This document shows, one piece after another, positions 1 through 11,971 of a stretch of DNA of 64,000 bases; the stretch's first letter is position 1, and every line of letters starts with the position of its first letter. Location of the stretch: assembly GCF_000620765.1 (NCBI RefSeq), contig NZ_KK211185.1, forward strand, positions 63,301 through 127,300, read 5' to 3'. The notes under the pieces were generated by a model. It had not been told where the DNA came from. It saw nothing but the letters and a program-made list of their open reading frames with translations, and did no database searches. A program made the translations under genes and the position numbers. This DNA comes from Desulfovermiculus halophilus DSM 18834. Lineage in GTDB: Bacteria; Desulfobacterota; Desulfovibrionia; Desulfovibrionales; Desulfothermaceae.

Positions 1-130
1 ATCATGCACGTGAGTGCCGGGTTTCCCCCTTTTGGCGGGACCAAGAAAATGTACGGGCCTGCCGCTCACGGCACACAGAAGAGACGGCAAACTCTTATGT
101 AGGCAATTCCACTTTCTGTGTCCAGGAGCC
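1..130. repeat. Palindromic MITE-like repeat, copy A (R arm only, cut by window edge)
   Basis: This is the right arm of the dispersed element described in full for the copy at 52442-52724. It carries the conserved CACACAGAAGAGACGGCAAA core (62-91 region) and a decayed terminus GTCCAGGAGCC at 120-130, which differs from the canonical GTCGAAGAGCC. The left arm, if present, lies before base 1. Identity to the other copies was judged by eye. Confidence 0.85.
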
Positions 131-210
131 CAATTTTTTTTAGAAAGGTAAGAGTTTCAAGGAGTCAGGCGAAATCAGGTGGGTGGTCACTCCGGGAGAG
201 GTTTGGAGAA

Positions 211-696
211 ATGACCGGCTATATGTGTCATGTGGACAGTCCCCTGGGATGCATCGTGTTGACCGGGACCCGGAACGGGCTGAGCAAAATAACATTTCAG
301 TCCACTTCCCCTCCAGCCCGGAATGCCCCGGGCCCGGGGTATATGCAGGAGGCCAGAAAACAGCTTCTGGAGTATCTGCGCGGGGAGCGGACCAAGTTCG
401 CCGTCCCCCTGGATATTCAGGGCACGCCCTTTCAGCTTCAGGTCTGGCAGGCTTTGCAGGAGATTCCGTACGGACATACAGCCTCCTACGCAGATATAGC
501 CGCCAGTATAGGCAATCCCCGGGCCTGCCGGGCAGTAGGCGGGGCAAACAACACGAACCCGGTGCCGATTGTCATCCCCTGTCATCGGGTCATCGGACGC
601 AACGGCCGGCTGGTGGGCTATGGAAGCGGTGTGTGGCGCAAGAGGCTTCTTCTGGAACTGGAAGGACGTACTCTACAACAGGACCCGGGATTATAA
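211..696 (+). CDS. ogt: Methylated-DNA--protein-cysteine methyltransferase
   Basis: The 161-residue protein is a suicide DNA repair enzyme that moves the alkyl group from O6-methylguanine to its own cysteine. The active-site motif PCHRVIGRNG is intact, with the nucleophile at Cys124. The helix-turn-helix region (about residues 72-110) and the RAVGGANNTNP segment are typical of the family, and the length matches Ogt rather than the two-domain Ada. The ATG at 211 is chosen because GGAGA lies just upstream; an ATG at 118 would add about 31 residues whose first codons lie in the repeat at 1-130. The last codons sit inside a GC-rich inverted repeat that spans the stop. Confidence 0.93.
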   Translation: MTGYMCHVDSPLGCIVLTGTRNGLSKITFQSTSPPARNAPGPGYMQEARKQLLEYLRGERTKFAVPLDIQGTPFQLQVWQALQEIPYGHTASYADIAASIGNPRACRAVGGANNTNPVPIVIPCHRVIGRNGRLVGYGSGVWRKRLLLELEGRTLQQDPGL

Positions 697-708
697 GCCC
701 GGGTCCTG
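679..708 (+). terminator. Stem-loop spanning the ogt stop codon
   Basis: A perfect 11-bp inverted repeat, CAGGACCCGGG (679-689) and CCCGGGTCCTG (698-708), encloses an 8-nt loop that contains the TAA stop. No T-run follows, so it may stop transcription weakly or protect the mRNA end. The hairpin is seen directly; its role is inferred. Confidence 0.5.
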
Positions 709-801
709 GACACACAAAATATACGGCAAACTTTACAATTTCACAGTCGGCATCAAAGAACCATAAGCCCGTACTCTCAGGGGGGGTGTGTTATCTGATG
801 C

Positions 802-828
802 GCCTGCAAAAAATATGTTTTTGCAGGC
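802..828. terminator. Stem-loop with A/T-rich apex in the ogt to DRTGG intergenic region
   Basis: GCCTGCAAAAA (802-812) pairs perfectly with TTTTTGCAGGC (818-828) around a 5-nt loop. It lies between two convergent genes (ogt plus, the DRTGG gene minus), a usual place for a bidirectional terminator, but it has no external T tail. Nothing else was recognised between 709 and 960. Confidence 0.45.
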
Positions 829-960
829 AGTGTTAAGTTTTAAGTTGAGAGTTTTAAGTGAAATCAAATGGTTGCAAATTTTAATTTGTGCGTTTAACCC
901 TAGTCTTCGACTTTTTGCAGTTGAGTCGTATCTGGAAGCCTCTGGGGGCATGCCACGCAG

Positions 961-2034
961 CTAGGAATCGCGAATGCCCAAAGCAGTGGTGATGGTGTGA
1001 TAGTCGAGGATGGAGTTGACCAGATCGATCCCGTGCTTGATCTTGACCGTGTCCCGAAGCTTGCTGCTCTCCAGGATCGTCTCCATCCGCTTGGCGACGG
1101 TGTAGGTATCGTCTTTGACCACAATCAGGGGCACCCCCAGGACCTCGGACCTGGAAAGAATGATGTCGTTGGGATACAGGTTCCCGGTCAGGATCAAGCA
1201 GGGGCATTTGCCTTCCAGGGCCACGAGCTGCAGGTCGGATCTGTCCCCTCCGACCAGGACGGCGGAGTTTCTCCGTTTTTTGAAGTGGAGCATGAAATTT
1301 TCCACCTGCATGGTCCCGATGAGGAAGTTTTCGACGATGGAGTCCTGCTTGCCGGGGACGGAAATAATCTTGCCCCCCAGGCGCTGGGCCAGATCGCCGA
1401 CCCGGATGGCATTGAGCAGGTTGTCTTCTGGGATGGATCCGAGCACCGGAATGCCCTTGCGCTCCAGCATGGGGGCTATCTGGTCCCGGACTTCCTTCAT
1501 CTGGGGCTCGGGAACGCAGTTAAAGACTGCCCCGATCATGTCCGTTCCCACCAGCTCCTTGGCGCTGATGATGTAGTCGTAATAGAACTCTTTGATAAAG
1601 CGGTCGATGAGTAGAACCTTGGCCCCCAGGGATTTGGCTACATCCAGACCGGCCACGTTGCAGTACTTCCCGGCGTGCAGAAAGCTGCCCGAGCCGCAGA
1701 TGAGCATAATGTCCACTTCCCGGCTCAAGGTGGAATAGGCGGAGACGATCTTGCTCAGCAGGTCCGGACATCCTTGGCTGAATGCCTGTTCGCGCAACTC
1801 TTCAGTGACCAGAACAGGGGTAACCAGCTCCAGGTCCTGGCTCAGCCCCAGAGCGTCCTGAATGAAAAAGGCATCTTCGTCGCCCATCCTGTTCTCCATA
1901 TCCCGGGGCAGGGTTCCGATGGGCTTCATATAGCCCACACGGTATCCCTGAGCTTGAAACTTGGAGCCCAGGGCCATGGCCAGGAGATTCTTTCCGGCGA
2001 ATCCAGACGTTGAGCCGATATACAGTCCAGGCAT
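961..2034 (-). CDS. Stand-alone P-loop/DRTGG-domain protein (Pta N-terminal-like)
   Basis: The 357-residue protein resembles the N-terminal regulatory half of long phosphotransacetylases without the acetyltransferase domain. Residues 1 to about 210 form a dethiobiotin-synthase-like P-loop region with a glycine-rich STSGFAGKN motif near the N-terminus. A DRTGG domain follows (about 215-320), including VGGDRSDLQ. The ATG at 2034 is preceded by AGGAGG; an upstream in-frame ATG at 2061 has no such site. In Desulfovibrio vulgaris a similar gene belongs to the lactate/pyruvate/acetate region (from memory). Here it follows por but is separated by a terminator, so it probably has its own promoter. 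A regulatory or sensing role in acetyl-CoA metabolism is inference. Confidence 0.8.
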   Translation of the reverse strand: MPGLYIGSTSGFAGKNLLAMALGSKFQAQGYRVGYMKPIGTLPRDMENRMGDEDAFFIQDALGLSQDLELVTPVLVTEELREQAFSQGCPDLLSKIVSAYSTLSREVDIMLICGSGSFLHAGKYCNVAGLDVAKSLGAKVLLIDRFIKEFYYDYIISAKELVGTDMIGAVFNCVPEPQMKEVRDQIAPMLERKGIPVLGSIPEDNLLNAIRVGDLAQRLGGKIISVPGKQDSIVENFLIGTMQVENFMLHFKKRRNSAVLVGGDRSDLQLVALEGKCPCLILTGNLYPNDIILSRSEVLGVPLIVVKDDTYTVAKRMETILESSKLRDTVKIKHGIDLVNSILDYHTITTALGIRDS

Positions 2035-2154
2035 TCTTTCCTCCTTTTTTCCTGCCCGCACTCTGTGTCAGAGCACACAGGGTGTAAATGCGAGACGGGA
2101 ATGAATGACGCAGATGCATTCTATCCGCTCATGCCTGTTTTGTCATTGGTTTTT

Positions 2155-2197
2155 CAAGCTGGAAAAAGAAAAGGGGAAGGCCGGCGGCCTTCCCCTT
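2155..2197 (-). terminator. Rho-independent terminator of por
   Basis: The near-perfect 13-bp stem AAGGGGAAGGCCG / CGGCCTTCCCCTT (2171-2197) is followed on the minus strand by TTTTCTTTTTCC. It lies 35 bp after the por stop codon and before the DRTGG gene, so it should end the lactate/pyruvate transcript. Confidence 0.85.
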
Positions 2198-2231
2198 GGA
2201 CAGTCTCGTTCATCTCAGACGTCTGGGCGCG

Positions 2232-5936
<3,705 letters not shown>

Positions 5937-5946
5937 TCAGGCCGGC

Positions 5947-5975
5947 ATACTAATGCCAAAATGTACCAAGGTCAA
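5947..5975 (-). promoter_or_regulatory. Candidate sigma-70 promoter of por
   Basis: On the minus strand TTGACC (5970-5975) and TAGTAT (5947-5952) are separated by exactly 17 bp. The site lies about 60 bp upstream of the por ATG in the lutB-por gap, so por could be expressed independently of the upstream operon. Found by eye; not scored. Confidence 0.55.
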
Positions 5976-5988
5976 TGTACAGGCCGTA

Positions 5989-8139
5989 TTAGCGCATTTG
6001 GCGGGTCAATGCCTCCACTGTGTGCAGGACCTCCAGCTTGCCCTGCCGCCTGGCTGCCGTTCCCCGCAGCTGCATGATACACCCGGGACAGTCCGTGGCC
6101 AGGATGCGGACCCCTTCCTGTTCCAGCCTGTGCAGCTTGGTGTTCACTATCTCCCCGGACACCTCGGGGAACTTGAGGGAGTAGGTCCCGCCCAGGCCGC
6201 AGCAGGTCTCTTCCTCCGGAGTGGAGACGTACTCAAGGCCCGCCTGCTGGAGCAGCTCACGCGGACCGTGGGTGACTCCCATGCCCCGGCACAGGTGGCA
6301 GGGAGCATGGTAGGCGGTGCGGACCCCGGTGTTTTGGAACATGGCCTTTGCAGGCCGCAGATAGGTGTGCACAAAGGAGCTGAAGTCGATGATCTTATCC
6401 CCGAACTGGCGGGCCTTGACCCGGAGGCCGGACTCCTGGTCCAGAAGCAGGGGATAGTTTTCCTGCAGATGGGAGCCACACGAGGCGCACAAGGTCAAAA
6501 TAAAGTCCACTTCGTTGGGATCAACGGCATGTATATTATGCCTGGCGACCTGAGCGGCGGCCTCTTTCTCCCCGAGCATAAGCAGAGGAAGGCCGCAGCA
6601 GCCCTGGTCCCGGGCAAAGCTGACCTCCACCCCGTGGCGGGTGAGGAACTCCACCGCCTGGACCAGCTGCTCGGGGTAGACGAAGTCCTGCAGGCAACCG
6701 GTAAACAGCCCCACTTTATATTTGGGATGGGAAACCGCGGTGTCCAGCTTGGGCCACTGGTCCCGGAACGCCTTGGGGGCCAGGGCGGGCAGGGCTTTGA
6801 AGTCGTATTCCTCAGCCAAAAGAAAATGGGGCAAATGGCGGAGAAAGGGCCCTTTCTGGACCGGCTTCTGACCCAGCTTTCCGGCCCGGAGCATGGTGTG
6901 GAACAGCCGGCGATGGGTGAGGACATGGGCGGCGGCGGTATTGATCAGGGGCTTTTTGCCCTGGCTCTGAATCAGGACCTGGACTTCCTTGATCAGGCGG
7001 GGCAGGTCGATGCCAGCCACGCAGACATCCTTGCAGGCCTGACAGTTCAGGCAGTTCTGAACCAGATTGGCGTCCGCCTTCAGGCCGTGGAAGAAATAGG
7101 TCAGGATCAGGCCGATGGCTCCGATATAGATATGTCCGTACCGGTGTCCGCCGACAAGACGGTAGATGGGGCAGACATTGGCGCAGGCCCCGCAGCGCAC
7201 ACAGCGCAGGGCCTGGGAAAAGATCGGATCCTGGGCCAAGGCTCTGCGCCCGTTGTCCAGAAAGACCACGTGTATCTCTTTGCGGCCCTCAGGTCCGGGG
7301 GCGCATTCCACGGCCCCGGTGATCCAGGTCACATAGGAGGTGATAGCCTGGCCGGTGGCGTTTCTGGGCAACCCCTGTAGAATGGTCAGGGCGTCGTCCA
7401 GGCTGGGCAGAAGCTTGTCCAGGCCCAGCAGGGCGACATGGACCCGAGGCAGGGTGGTCACCAGTCGCCCGTTTCCTTCATTGGTCACCAGCCCCAGGGT
7501 CCCGCTCTCGGCTATAGCGAAGTTGGCCCCGCTGATGCCCATGTCCGCATCCACAAAACGCTGTCTGAGCTCCCGCCTGGCCACCTTGACCAGGGATTCG
7601 ATGTCCGTGCCCTGCTCCCTGCCGGTTACCTCGGTGAACAGGCGGCTGACCTCGTCCCGGGAGAGATGGATGGCCGGCATGACCATGTGCGAGGGACCCT
7701 CGTTCCGAAGCTGGATGATCCATTCGCCCAGGTCGGTCTCGGTCACCGTCAGCCCGTTTTCTTCCAAGGCATGGTTGAGCAGGGTCTCCTCCGCAGTCAT
7801 GGACTTGGACTTGACGATGTTGGTGCACTTGGACTTTCGGGCAATGCGGGCGATGATCTCGTTGGCCTCCCGGTCCGTGGCCGCAAGATGAACGTGCACC
7901 CCGGCCGCTTCGGCCTGGGCCTTGAACTGAGCGAAGAGCTCGTCCATATGCTGCACTGCCCAGTCCTTGCGCCGGCCGATATCGGCAACCAGTTCCGAGA
8001 CGTCCCTGCCGGCAAAGGCCTTGGTCCTCCCGGTTGGATAGGCCCGAGCGAAGTTATCCAGGGCCTGGCGTTGAAACTCCTGATCCAGAGCCTGTTTCAG
8101 CTCCTTGCGGTATTCTTTGAGCGTGTCGGCTGTCTGCAT
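5989..8139 (-). CDS. lutB: L-lactate utilization LutB-LutA fusion: LUD domain, ferredoxin clusters and CCG domains
   Basis: The 716-residue protein joins subunits that are separate in Bacillus (LutB, LutA). The N-terminal LUD domain (about 60-290) includes GVHVHLAATDREANEI. Two 4Fe-4S motifs follow, CVRCGACANVCP (about residue 313) and CLNCQACKDVC (about 366). The C-terminal half has two cysteine-rich CCG modules, ending in DQGCCGLP and EETCCGLGG. This fused form is familiar from Desulfovibrio lactate regions. With LutC it is predicted to oxidise L-lactate to pyruvate in the cytoplasm. AAGGAT precedes the ATG. A repeat element separates it from lutC. Confidence 0.92.
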   Translation of the reverse strand: MQTADTLKEYRKELKQALDQEFQRQALDNFARAYPTGRTKAFAGRDVSELVADIGRRKDWAVQHMDELFAQFKAQAEAAGVHVHLAATDREANEIIARIARKSKCTNIVKSKSMTAEETLLNHALEENGLTVTETDLGEWIIQLRNEGPSHMVMPAIHLSRDEVSRLFTEVTGREQGTDIESLVKVARRELRQRFVDADMGISGANFAIAESGTLGLVTNEGNGRLVTTLPRVHVALLGLDKLLPSLDDALTILQGLPRNATGQAITSYVTWITGAVECAPGPEGRKEIHVVFLDNGRRALAQDPIFSQALRCVRCGACANVCPIYRLVGGHRYGHIYIGAIGLILTYFFHGLKADANLVQNCLNCQACKDVCVAGIDLPRLIKEVQVLIQSQGKKPLINTAAAHVLTHRRLFHTMLRAGKLGQKPVQKGPFLRHLPHFLLAEEYDFKALPALAPKAFRDQWPKLDTAVSHPKYKVGLFTGCLQDFVYPEQLVQAVEFLTRHGVEVSFARDQGCCGLPLLMLGEKEAAAQVARHNIHAVDPNEVDFILTLCASCGSHLQENYPLLLDQESGLRVKARQFGDKIIDFSSFVHTYLRPAKAMFQNTGVRTAYHAPCHLCRGMGVTHGPRELLQQAGLEYVSTPEEETCCGLGGTYSLKFPEVSGEIVNTKLHRLEQEGVRILATDCPGCIMQLRGTAARRQGKLEVLHTVEALTRQMR

Positions 8140-8166
8140 AATAGATATCCTTTACAGGCTATTTTT

Positions 8167-8310
8167 GGTTCTTCGACGTAGCCTGTGGATTTTTGGAGTT
8201 TGCCATCTCTTCTGTGTGCCCACTTTCGGCCCGGTATTTTCTAAACCCCACCAAGGGGGGGGCTGCCCCCTCCCGGCACTCAGGTGCAGGTCACTGCTTG
8301 TCGAAGAGTC
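8167..8310. repeat. Palindromic MITE-like repeat, copy B (internally deleted)
   Basis: It starts with the canonical terminus GGTTCTTCGAC (8167-8177), keeps the whole L arm, then jumps to the end of the R arm, GTCGAAGAGTC (8300-8310). It fills most of the 171-bp gap between lutC and lutB and ends exactly one base before the lutC stop triplet (8311-8313). Flanks match only weakly (CTATTTTT against CTATGCAT), so any target duplication has decayed. Confidence 0.88.
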
Positions 8311-8949
8311 CTATGCATTATCCTCGATAATGTAGATGTGCACGTCCAGCGGCCCGTGTACACCCAGGGTCAAAACCCGCTCGATGTCCGCGGTCCGGCT
8401 GGGGCCGGTAATAAATGAAGTGTAATTGGGCGGTTTGCCGAAATCCGCGGCCAGGGCCTGGTTCAATGCCGCAGTATCAGGCACAATCCCTGTCGCCGGA
8501 AGAAGAACGGCGTGGATCTCGCTGATCATCCCGGCCAGGCGGACGTCCTCCAGACTGGAGTTCAGGACCGCGGTTCCGGTCTCGGCAATGCCGTACTCCG
8601 CCCAGGTCAAGCCCACATCTATGCCTCCGAGGTGGGAGCGGAGTCCGGTCTGGATAAGCTTGATGGACTCCTTTTTGCACCGAGAGGTCAGTGCCTCCAG
8701 ATCCCGGGGGGCGAGCCCGGGGGCGGCCATGATCTTGGACCAGTCCTTGAGAGAGCAGAGATCAGCCGCGGCTTCGGACAGATCCTGCTCGCATCCGGTG
8801 GCCAGCGGGGTGCAGGCTTGCTTGGCTGCGCAGCTCTGAACCACCTGGTCCAGGGCCTGCTCCAGGTCAGGGACCCGGATCACCTGAGCGGCGGAGGCTT
8901 CAGCCTTTTCCACGAAGGTCTGCAGGTACGACGGGTGTTCTGGATCCAT
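8311..8949 (-). CDS. lutC: LUD-domain protein LutC, lactate utilization subunit
   Basis: The 212-residue protein is a single LUD-domain subunit of the LutABC-type L-lactate oxidation system and has no Fe-S cysteine motifs. Family features include the TWAEYGIAETGTAVL segment (about 114-128), the C-terminal FITGPSRTADIE motif and GVHGPLDVHIYIIEDNA at the end. AAGGAG lies just upstream of the ATG at 8949, and only nine bases separate it from the glcF-like gene, indicating co-transcription. The stop codon directly abuts a mobile repeat, so the native downstream sequence may have been replaced. A role in electron transfer with the LutB-LutA fusion is inferred from family and context. Confidence 0.9.
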   Translation of the reverse strand: MDPEHPSYLQTFVEKAEASAAQVIRVPDLEQALDQVVQSCAAKQACTPLATGCEQDLSEAAADLCSLKDWSKIMAAPGLAPRDLEALTSRCKKESIKLIQTGLRSHLGGIDVGLTWAEYGIAETGTAVLNSSLEDVRLAGMISEIHAVLLPATGIVPDTAALNQALAADFGKPPNYTSFITGPSRTADIERVLTLGVHGPLDVHIYIIEDNA

Positions 8950-8958
8950 GTCCGCTCC

Positions 8959-10290
8959 TTATGCTTGGCCCGGATTCCGGGCAGAGCCCGTGTCGGCCCG
9001 GATGCCCTGGGCGTAGATTTCTATAACGTGCTTGACCCGGATATCGGCGCCAGCCTTGGACAAGAGGTCGGTTATCTGCATCATGCAGGCCGGACAGCAG
9101 GTGGCCACCGTATCCGCTTTCGTCTGCAGGATGGATTGCCGCTTGACCTCTCCTATCTTTGCGGACAGCTCATAGTGCTGGAGGTTGAAGCTCCCCCCCA
9201 TGCCGCAGCAGCGGTCGGCATCGGCCATCTCAACAAGTTCGAATCCAGGAGCTGCGGAAATCAGGGACCTGGGCTCTGCGGCCAGACCAAGGGATTTCTT
9301 CAGGTGACAGGGGTCGTGATAGGTGACCGTCTCTGTTTCGGATTGTGCTTTCTGGACAGGCCCGGGGGCAAAGGAGCCGGCTATGAACTGGCAGATATCC
9401 ATGGTTTTGTCGGCCAGGGCCTGGATTCGTTCCCGGTCCCGCTCCGGGTAGTCCTCGGCCATCAAGGGCCAGATCTTTTTGATGGTCGCGGTGCAGGTGG
9501 CGCAGGGAGTGATCAGGCAGTCCACCTCCCGGCCGGCGAAGAGGTCCAGGTTGTCCCGGACCAGGCGGTCGTATGTCTTCCGGTCTCCGGAGGACAGGGC
9601 GGGAATCCCGCAGCAGACTTGTCTGGAGGGCATATAGACACCCACCCCGAAGTGCTCAAGGACCGAGAACGCCGCCTCGGCTACCCTGGGGAAAACCTTG
9701 TCCACCAGGCAGCCGGGATAAAAGGCGATCTTCAGGCCGCTTTGGCCTCTGGGGGTGTCCACTTCCCCCATCTTTTTGTGCCAGGAGGTCTTGGCCAAGG
9801 GCAGAAAGTGACGGTCCCCCAACAGGGGGGACACGAATCTGGCGCAGGAGGTCCCCAGGGTCTCGCTGACCGGCTTGGCGAACATCTTCTGGAATTTGGG
9901 GGCCAGGTCCAGAACCGCATTGAACAGGGTGGGATTGGCCAGCATGCCCCGGAAAACGGCCCTTTTGGCCGGGGAAAGCCCCAGGTAGCCGGTGATGACG
10001 GCCCGGGCCTGGAGAAAGATGTCCAAGACCTTGACCCCGCTGGGGCAGCTTGCTGCACAGGACCCGCAGAGCAGACAGCGGTCCAGACGTTCCTTGACCG
10101 CCTGCGGGTCGCGCAGGATCTCTCCGGCCAGGTTCTCGACCAGAGCGATCTTGCCCCGGGCGACGTCGGTTTCCCGACCGGTCTGAGCATACAAGGGGCA
10201 TGCCGCCTGGCACATCCCGCACTTCATGCAGGTCACCATCTGATCGTCGAGCTTTTGCAGGCTCTTGGCCAGTTCGTGGATATCGGCCAT
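8959..10290 (-). CDS. Iron-sulfur subunit of lactate/glycolate oxidase (GlcF/LldE-like)
   Basis: The 443-residue protein has two N-terminal 4Fe-4S motifs, CMKCGMCQAACP (about residue 21) and CLLCGSCAASCP (about 73). Two CCG domains follow, with YPGCLVDKVFP then VCCGIPALSSG, and DPCHLKKSLG then RCCGMGG. This is the GlcF/heterodisulfide-reductase-D layout. It most likely takes electrons from the adjacent FAD subunit. The ATG at 10290 lies one base after the glcD-like stop, indicating translational coupling; an upstream in-frame ATG at 10329 would overlap that gene and is less likely. Glycolate instead of lactate as substrate cannot be excluded, but the permease and por context favours lactate. 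Confidence 0.9.
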   Translation of the reverse strand: MADIHELAKSLQKLDDQMVTCMKCGMCQAACPLYAQTGRETDVARGKIALVENLAGEILRDPQAVKERLDRCLLCGSCAASCPSGVKVLDIFLQARAVITGYLGLSPAKRAVFRGMLANPTLFNAVLDLAPKFQKMFAKPVSETLGTSCARFVSPLLGDRHFLPLAKTSWHKKMGEVDTPRGQSGLKIAFYPGCLVDKVFPRVAEAAFSVLEHFGVGVYMPSRQVCCGIPALSSGDRKTYDRLVRDNLDLFAGREVDCLITPCATCTATIKKIWPLMAEDYPERDRERIQALADKTMDICQFIAGSFAPGPVQKAQSETETVTYHDPCHLKKSLGLAAEPRSLISAAPGFELVEMADADRCCGMGGSFNLQHYELSAKIGEVKRQSILQTKADTVATCCPACMMQITDLLSKAGADIRVKHVIEIYAQGIRADTGSARNPGQA

Positions 10291-10291
10291 A

Positions 10292-11677
10292 TCAGCCCCC
10301 GATGATCTTGCCCGGATTGAGGATTTCATTCGGATCCAGGGCTTTTTTCAGTTTGCGGGAGTAATTCAGGGTGGCGGCAGTGACCTCCTTGGCCATGAAG
10401 TGGCGTTTGGCCAATCCGATGCCGTGCTCCCCGGACAAGGTCCCTCCCAGATCCAGGGCGGTGTTGAAGATCTCTTCAATGGCCTGATCCACCCGTTCGA
10501 ACTCAGCCTTGTCCCTCCGGTCGGTGAGAATGGTCGGATGCAGGTTGCCGTCCCCGGCATGGCCGAAAGTGCCGATGGTTAGATCATACTTGGTTCCGAT
10601 ATCCCCGATGGCCCGGATCATGGCCGGGATCTTGCTCCGGGGTACTGTGGCGTCCTCCAGGACCGTGGTCGGCTTGAGCCGGGCCAGGGCGGGCAGGGCG
10701 TCCCGGCGGGCCTGCCATATGGCGTCTTTCTCGGCCTGGGTGCCGGCGACTTGAATCTGGGTGGCTCCCAGTTTGGTGCACAGGTCCCGGACTTTTTCAG
10801 CTTCCTCCTCCACCTGGACCGGATGACCGTCCACCTCAATGAGCAGCAAGGCCTTGGCTTCTGTGGGCAGGCCTGCATGTCGGAACTCCTCAACGGTCCG
10901 GATAGTGAACTGATCCAAAAACTCCAGGGTGCAGGGCACGATCTTGTGGGCGATGATGGCCGAGACCGCCTCCGAGGCCTTGTCCACGGAATCAAAGACG
11001 GCCATCATGGCCTGACTGGCCTGGGGCGGAGGGATGAGCTTGAACGTAATCTCGTTGAAGACGCCCAGGGTCCCTTCGGAGCCGACCATCAGCCCTGGCA
11101 GATTCAGGCCGGTGACGCATTTCACGGTCCGTCCTCCGGATTGGATCAGCTGCCCGTTCACATCGAAGAAATCCACCCCCATGACGTAGTCCTTGGTCAC
11201 CCCGTACTTCAGACCCCGCAGCCCGCCAGCGTTCTCGGCCACGTTGCCGCCCAGGGTGGATACGCTCTGACTGCCCGGGTCCGGAGGATAAAAAAGCCCC
11301 TTTTCGGCCACGGCCTGGGCAAAAGGGGCGGTGATCGCACCGGGCTGGACCCGGGCGTAGAGATCTTCGGTGTTGATCTCCAGGATTTTGTTCAGCCCGT
11401 TGGTGACCACGACCACCCCGTTTTTCTTGCTGGGGATGGTCCCGCCGCTTAAGTTTGTCCCTGAACCGCGAACGGTCAGAGGGAGCTGATTCTCGTTGCA
11501 CAGACGAACCGCATGACCCAGGGCCTCGCTGGTTGTGGGCCGTACGACCAGCTCCGGGATCACGGGGTCCAAAACGGCCGAGTCATAGGCATAGACCTGT
11601 CGGTCGGCCTCCTCGGTCATTACGTTCTCCGCCCCCAGAAGGGACTGGAACTCTTTGATCAGGCTGGATGATGCCAT
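10292..11677 (-). CDS. FAD-linked D-lactate (2-hydroxyacid) dehydrogenase, GlcD-like
   Basis: The 461-residue flavoprotein belongs to the GlcD/D-lactate dehydrogenase family. A PCMH-type FAD-binding domain (about 40-220) contains GSGTNLSGGTIP and STLGGNVAENAGG. The FAD-oxidase C-terminal domain (about 225-460) has the conserved GTFGHAGDGNLHP histidines and GEHGIGLAKR. It would oxidise D-lactate to pyruvate and pass electrons to the neighbouring Fe-S subunit. TGGAG lies about 8 bases before the ATG. It is co-directional with lctP but separated by 290 bp that hold an inverted-repeat element. Together with lutC and lutB-lutA the cluster encodes two different lactate oxidation systems. Confidence 0.92.
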   Translation of the reverse strand: MASSSLIKEFQSLLGAENVMTEEADRQVYAYDSAVLDPVIPELVVRPTTSEALGHAVRLCNENQLPLTVRGSGTNLSGGTIPSKKNGVVVVTNGLNKILEINTEDLYARVQPGAITAPFAQAVAEKGLFYPPDPGSQSVSTLGGNVAENAGGLRGLKYGVTKDYVMGVDFFDVNGQLIQSGGRTVKCVTGLNLPGLMVGSEGTLGVFNEITFKLIPPPQASQAMMAVFDSVDKASEAVSAIIAHKIVPCTLEFLDQFTIRTVEEFRHAGLPTEAKALLLIEVDGHPVQVEEEAEKVRDLCTKLGATQIQVAGTQAEKDAIWQARRDALPALARLKPTTVLEDATVPRSKIPAMIRAIGDIGTKYDLTIGTFGHAGDGNLHPTILTDRRDKAEFERVDQAIEEIFNTALDLGGTLSGEHGIGLAKRHFMAKEVTAATLNYSRKLKKALDPNEILNPGKIIGG

Positions 11678-11751
11678 ATTCCATGCTCCATGGATAGGCG
11701 CCGGCCATGGCCAGGAGATGGCCGGCGCATTTCAGGAATCTCTGTCTGGTG

Positions 11752-11971
11752 TTGAACACTACAACGAAACTTCGTTCTTCCATCATTTTCGCGCAAGCGG
11801 GAATCCAGGCATTTTGACAATAAGCTACAAAGGCTTTCCACTGGATTGTCACGCGTTTCGCGTGATGAGCCACGCGTCCCGCGTGGTTGCGATGTATTCC
11901 GCGATTAGGGCCGGGCAATAGTGAAACGATGAAAACGGCATGTGGCTTATATCTTTCGTTGTAGTGTTTAA
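11752..11971. repeat. About 220-bp element with 15-bp perfect terminal inverted repeats between lctP and glcD
   Basis: AACACTACAACGAAA (11755-11769) recurs as its perfect complement at 11954-11968, with partial pairing beyond. The interior has small hairpins (CACGCG-TTT-CGCGTG and CCACGCG-TCCC-GCGTGG) and a CGCAAGCGGGAATCCAGG segment like common dispersed bacterial repeats. The right terminus overlaps the first base of the lctP stop triplet. No coding potential was seen. It differs from the GGNTCTTCGAC family. Confidence 0.75.

Noticed and set aside
8512-10305. 597-codon open frame on the plus strand
   Set aside because: It is antisense to lutC and the glcF-like gene, which have clear motifs. 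The translation is Gly/Gln/Leu-rich without any domain, as expected from the complement of GC-rich codons.
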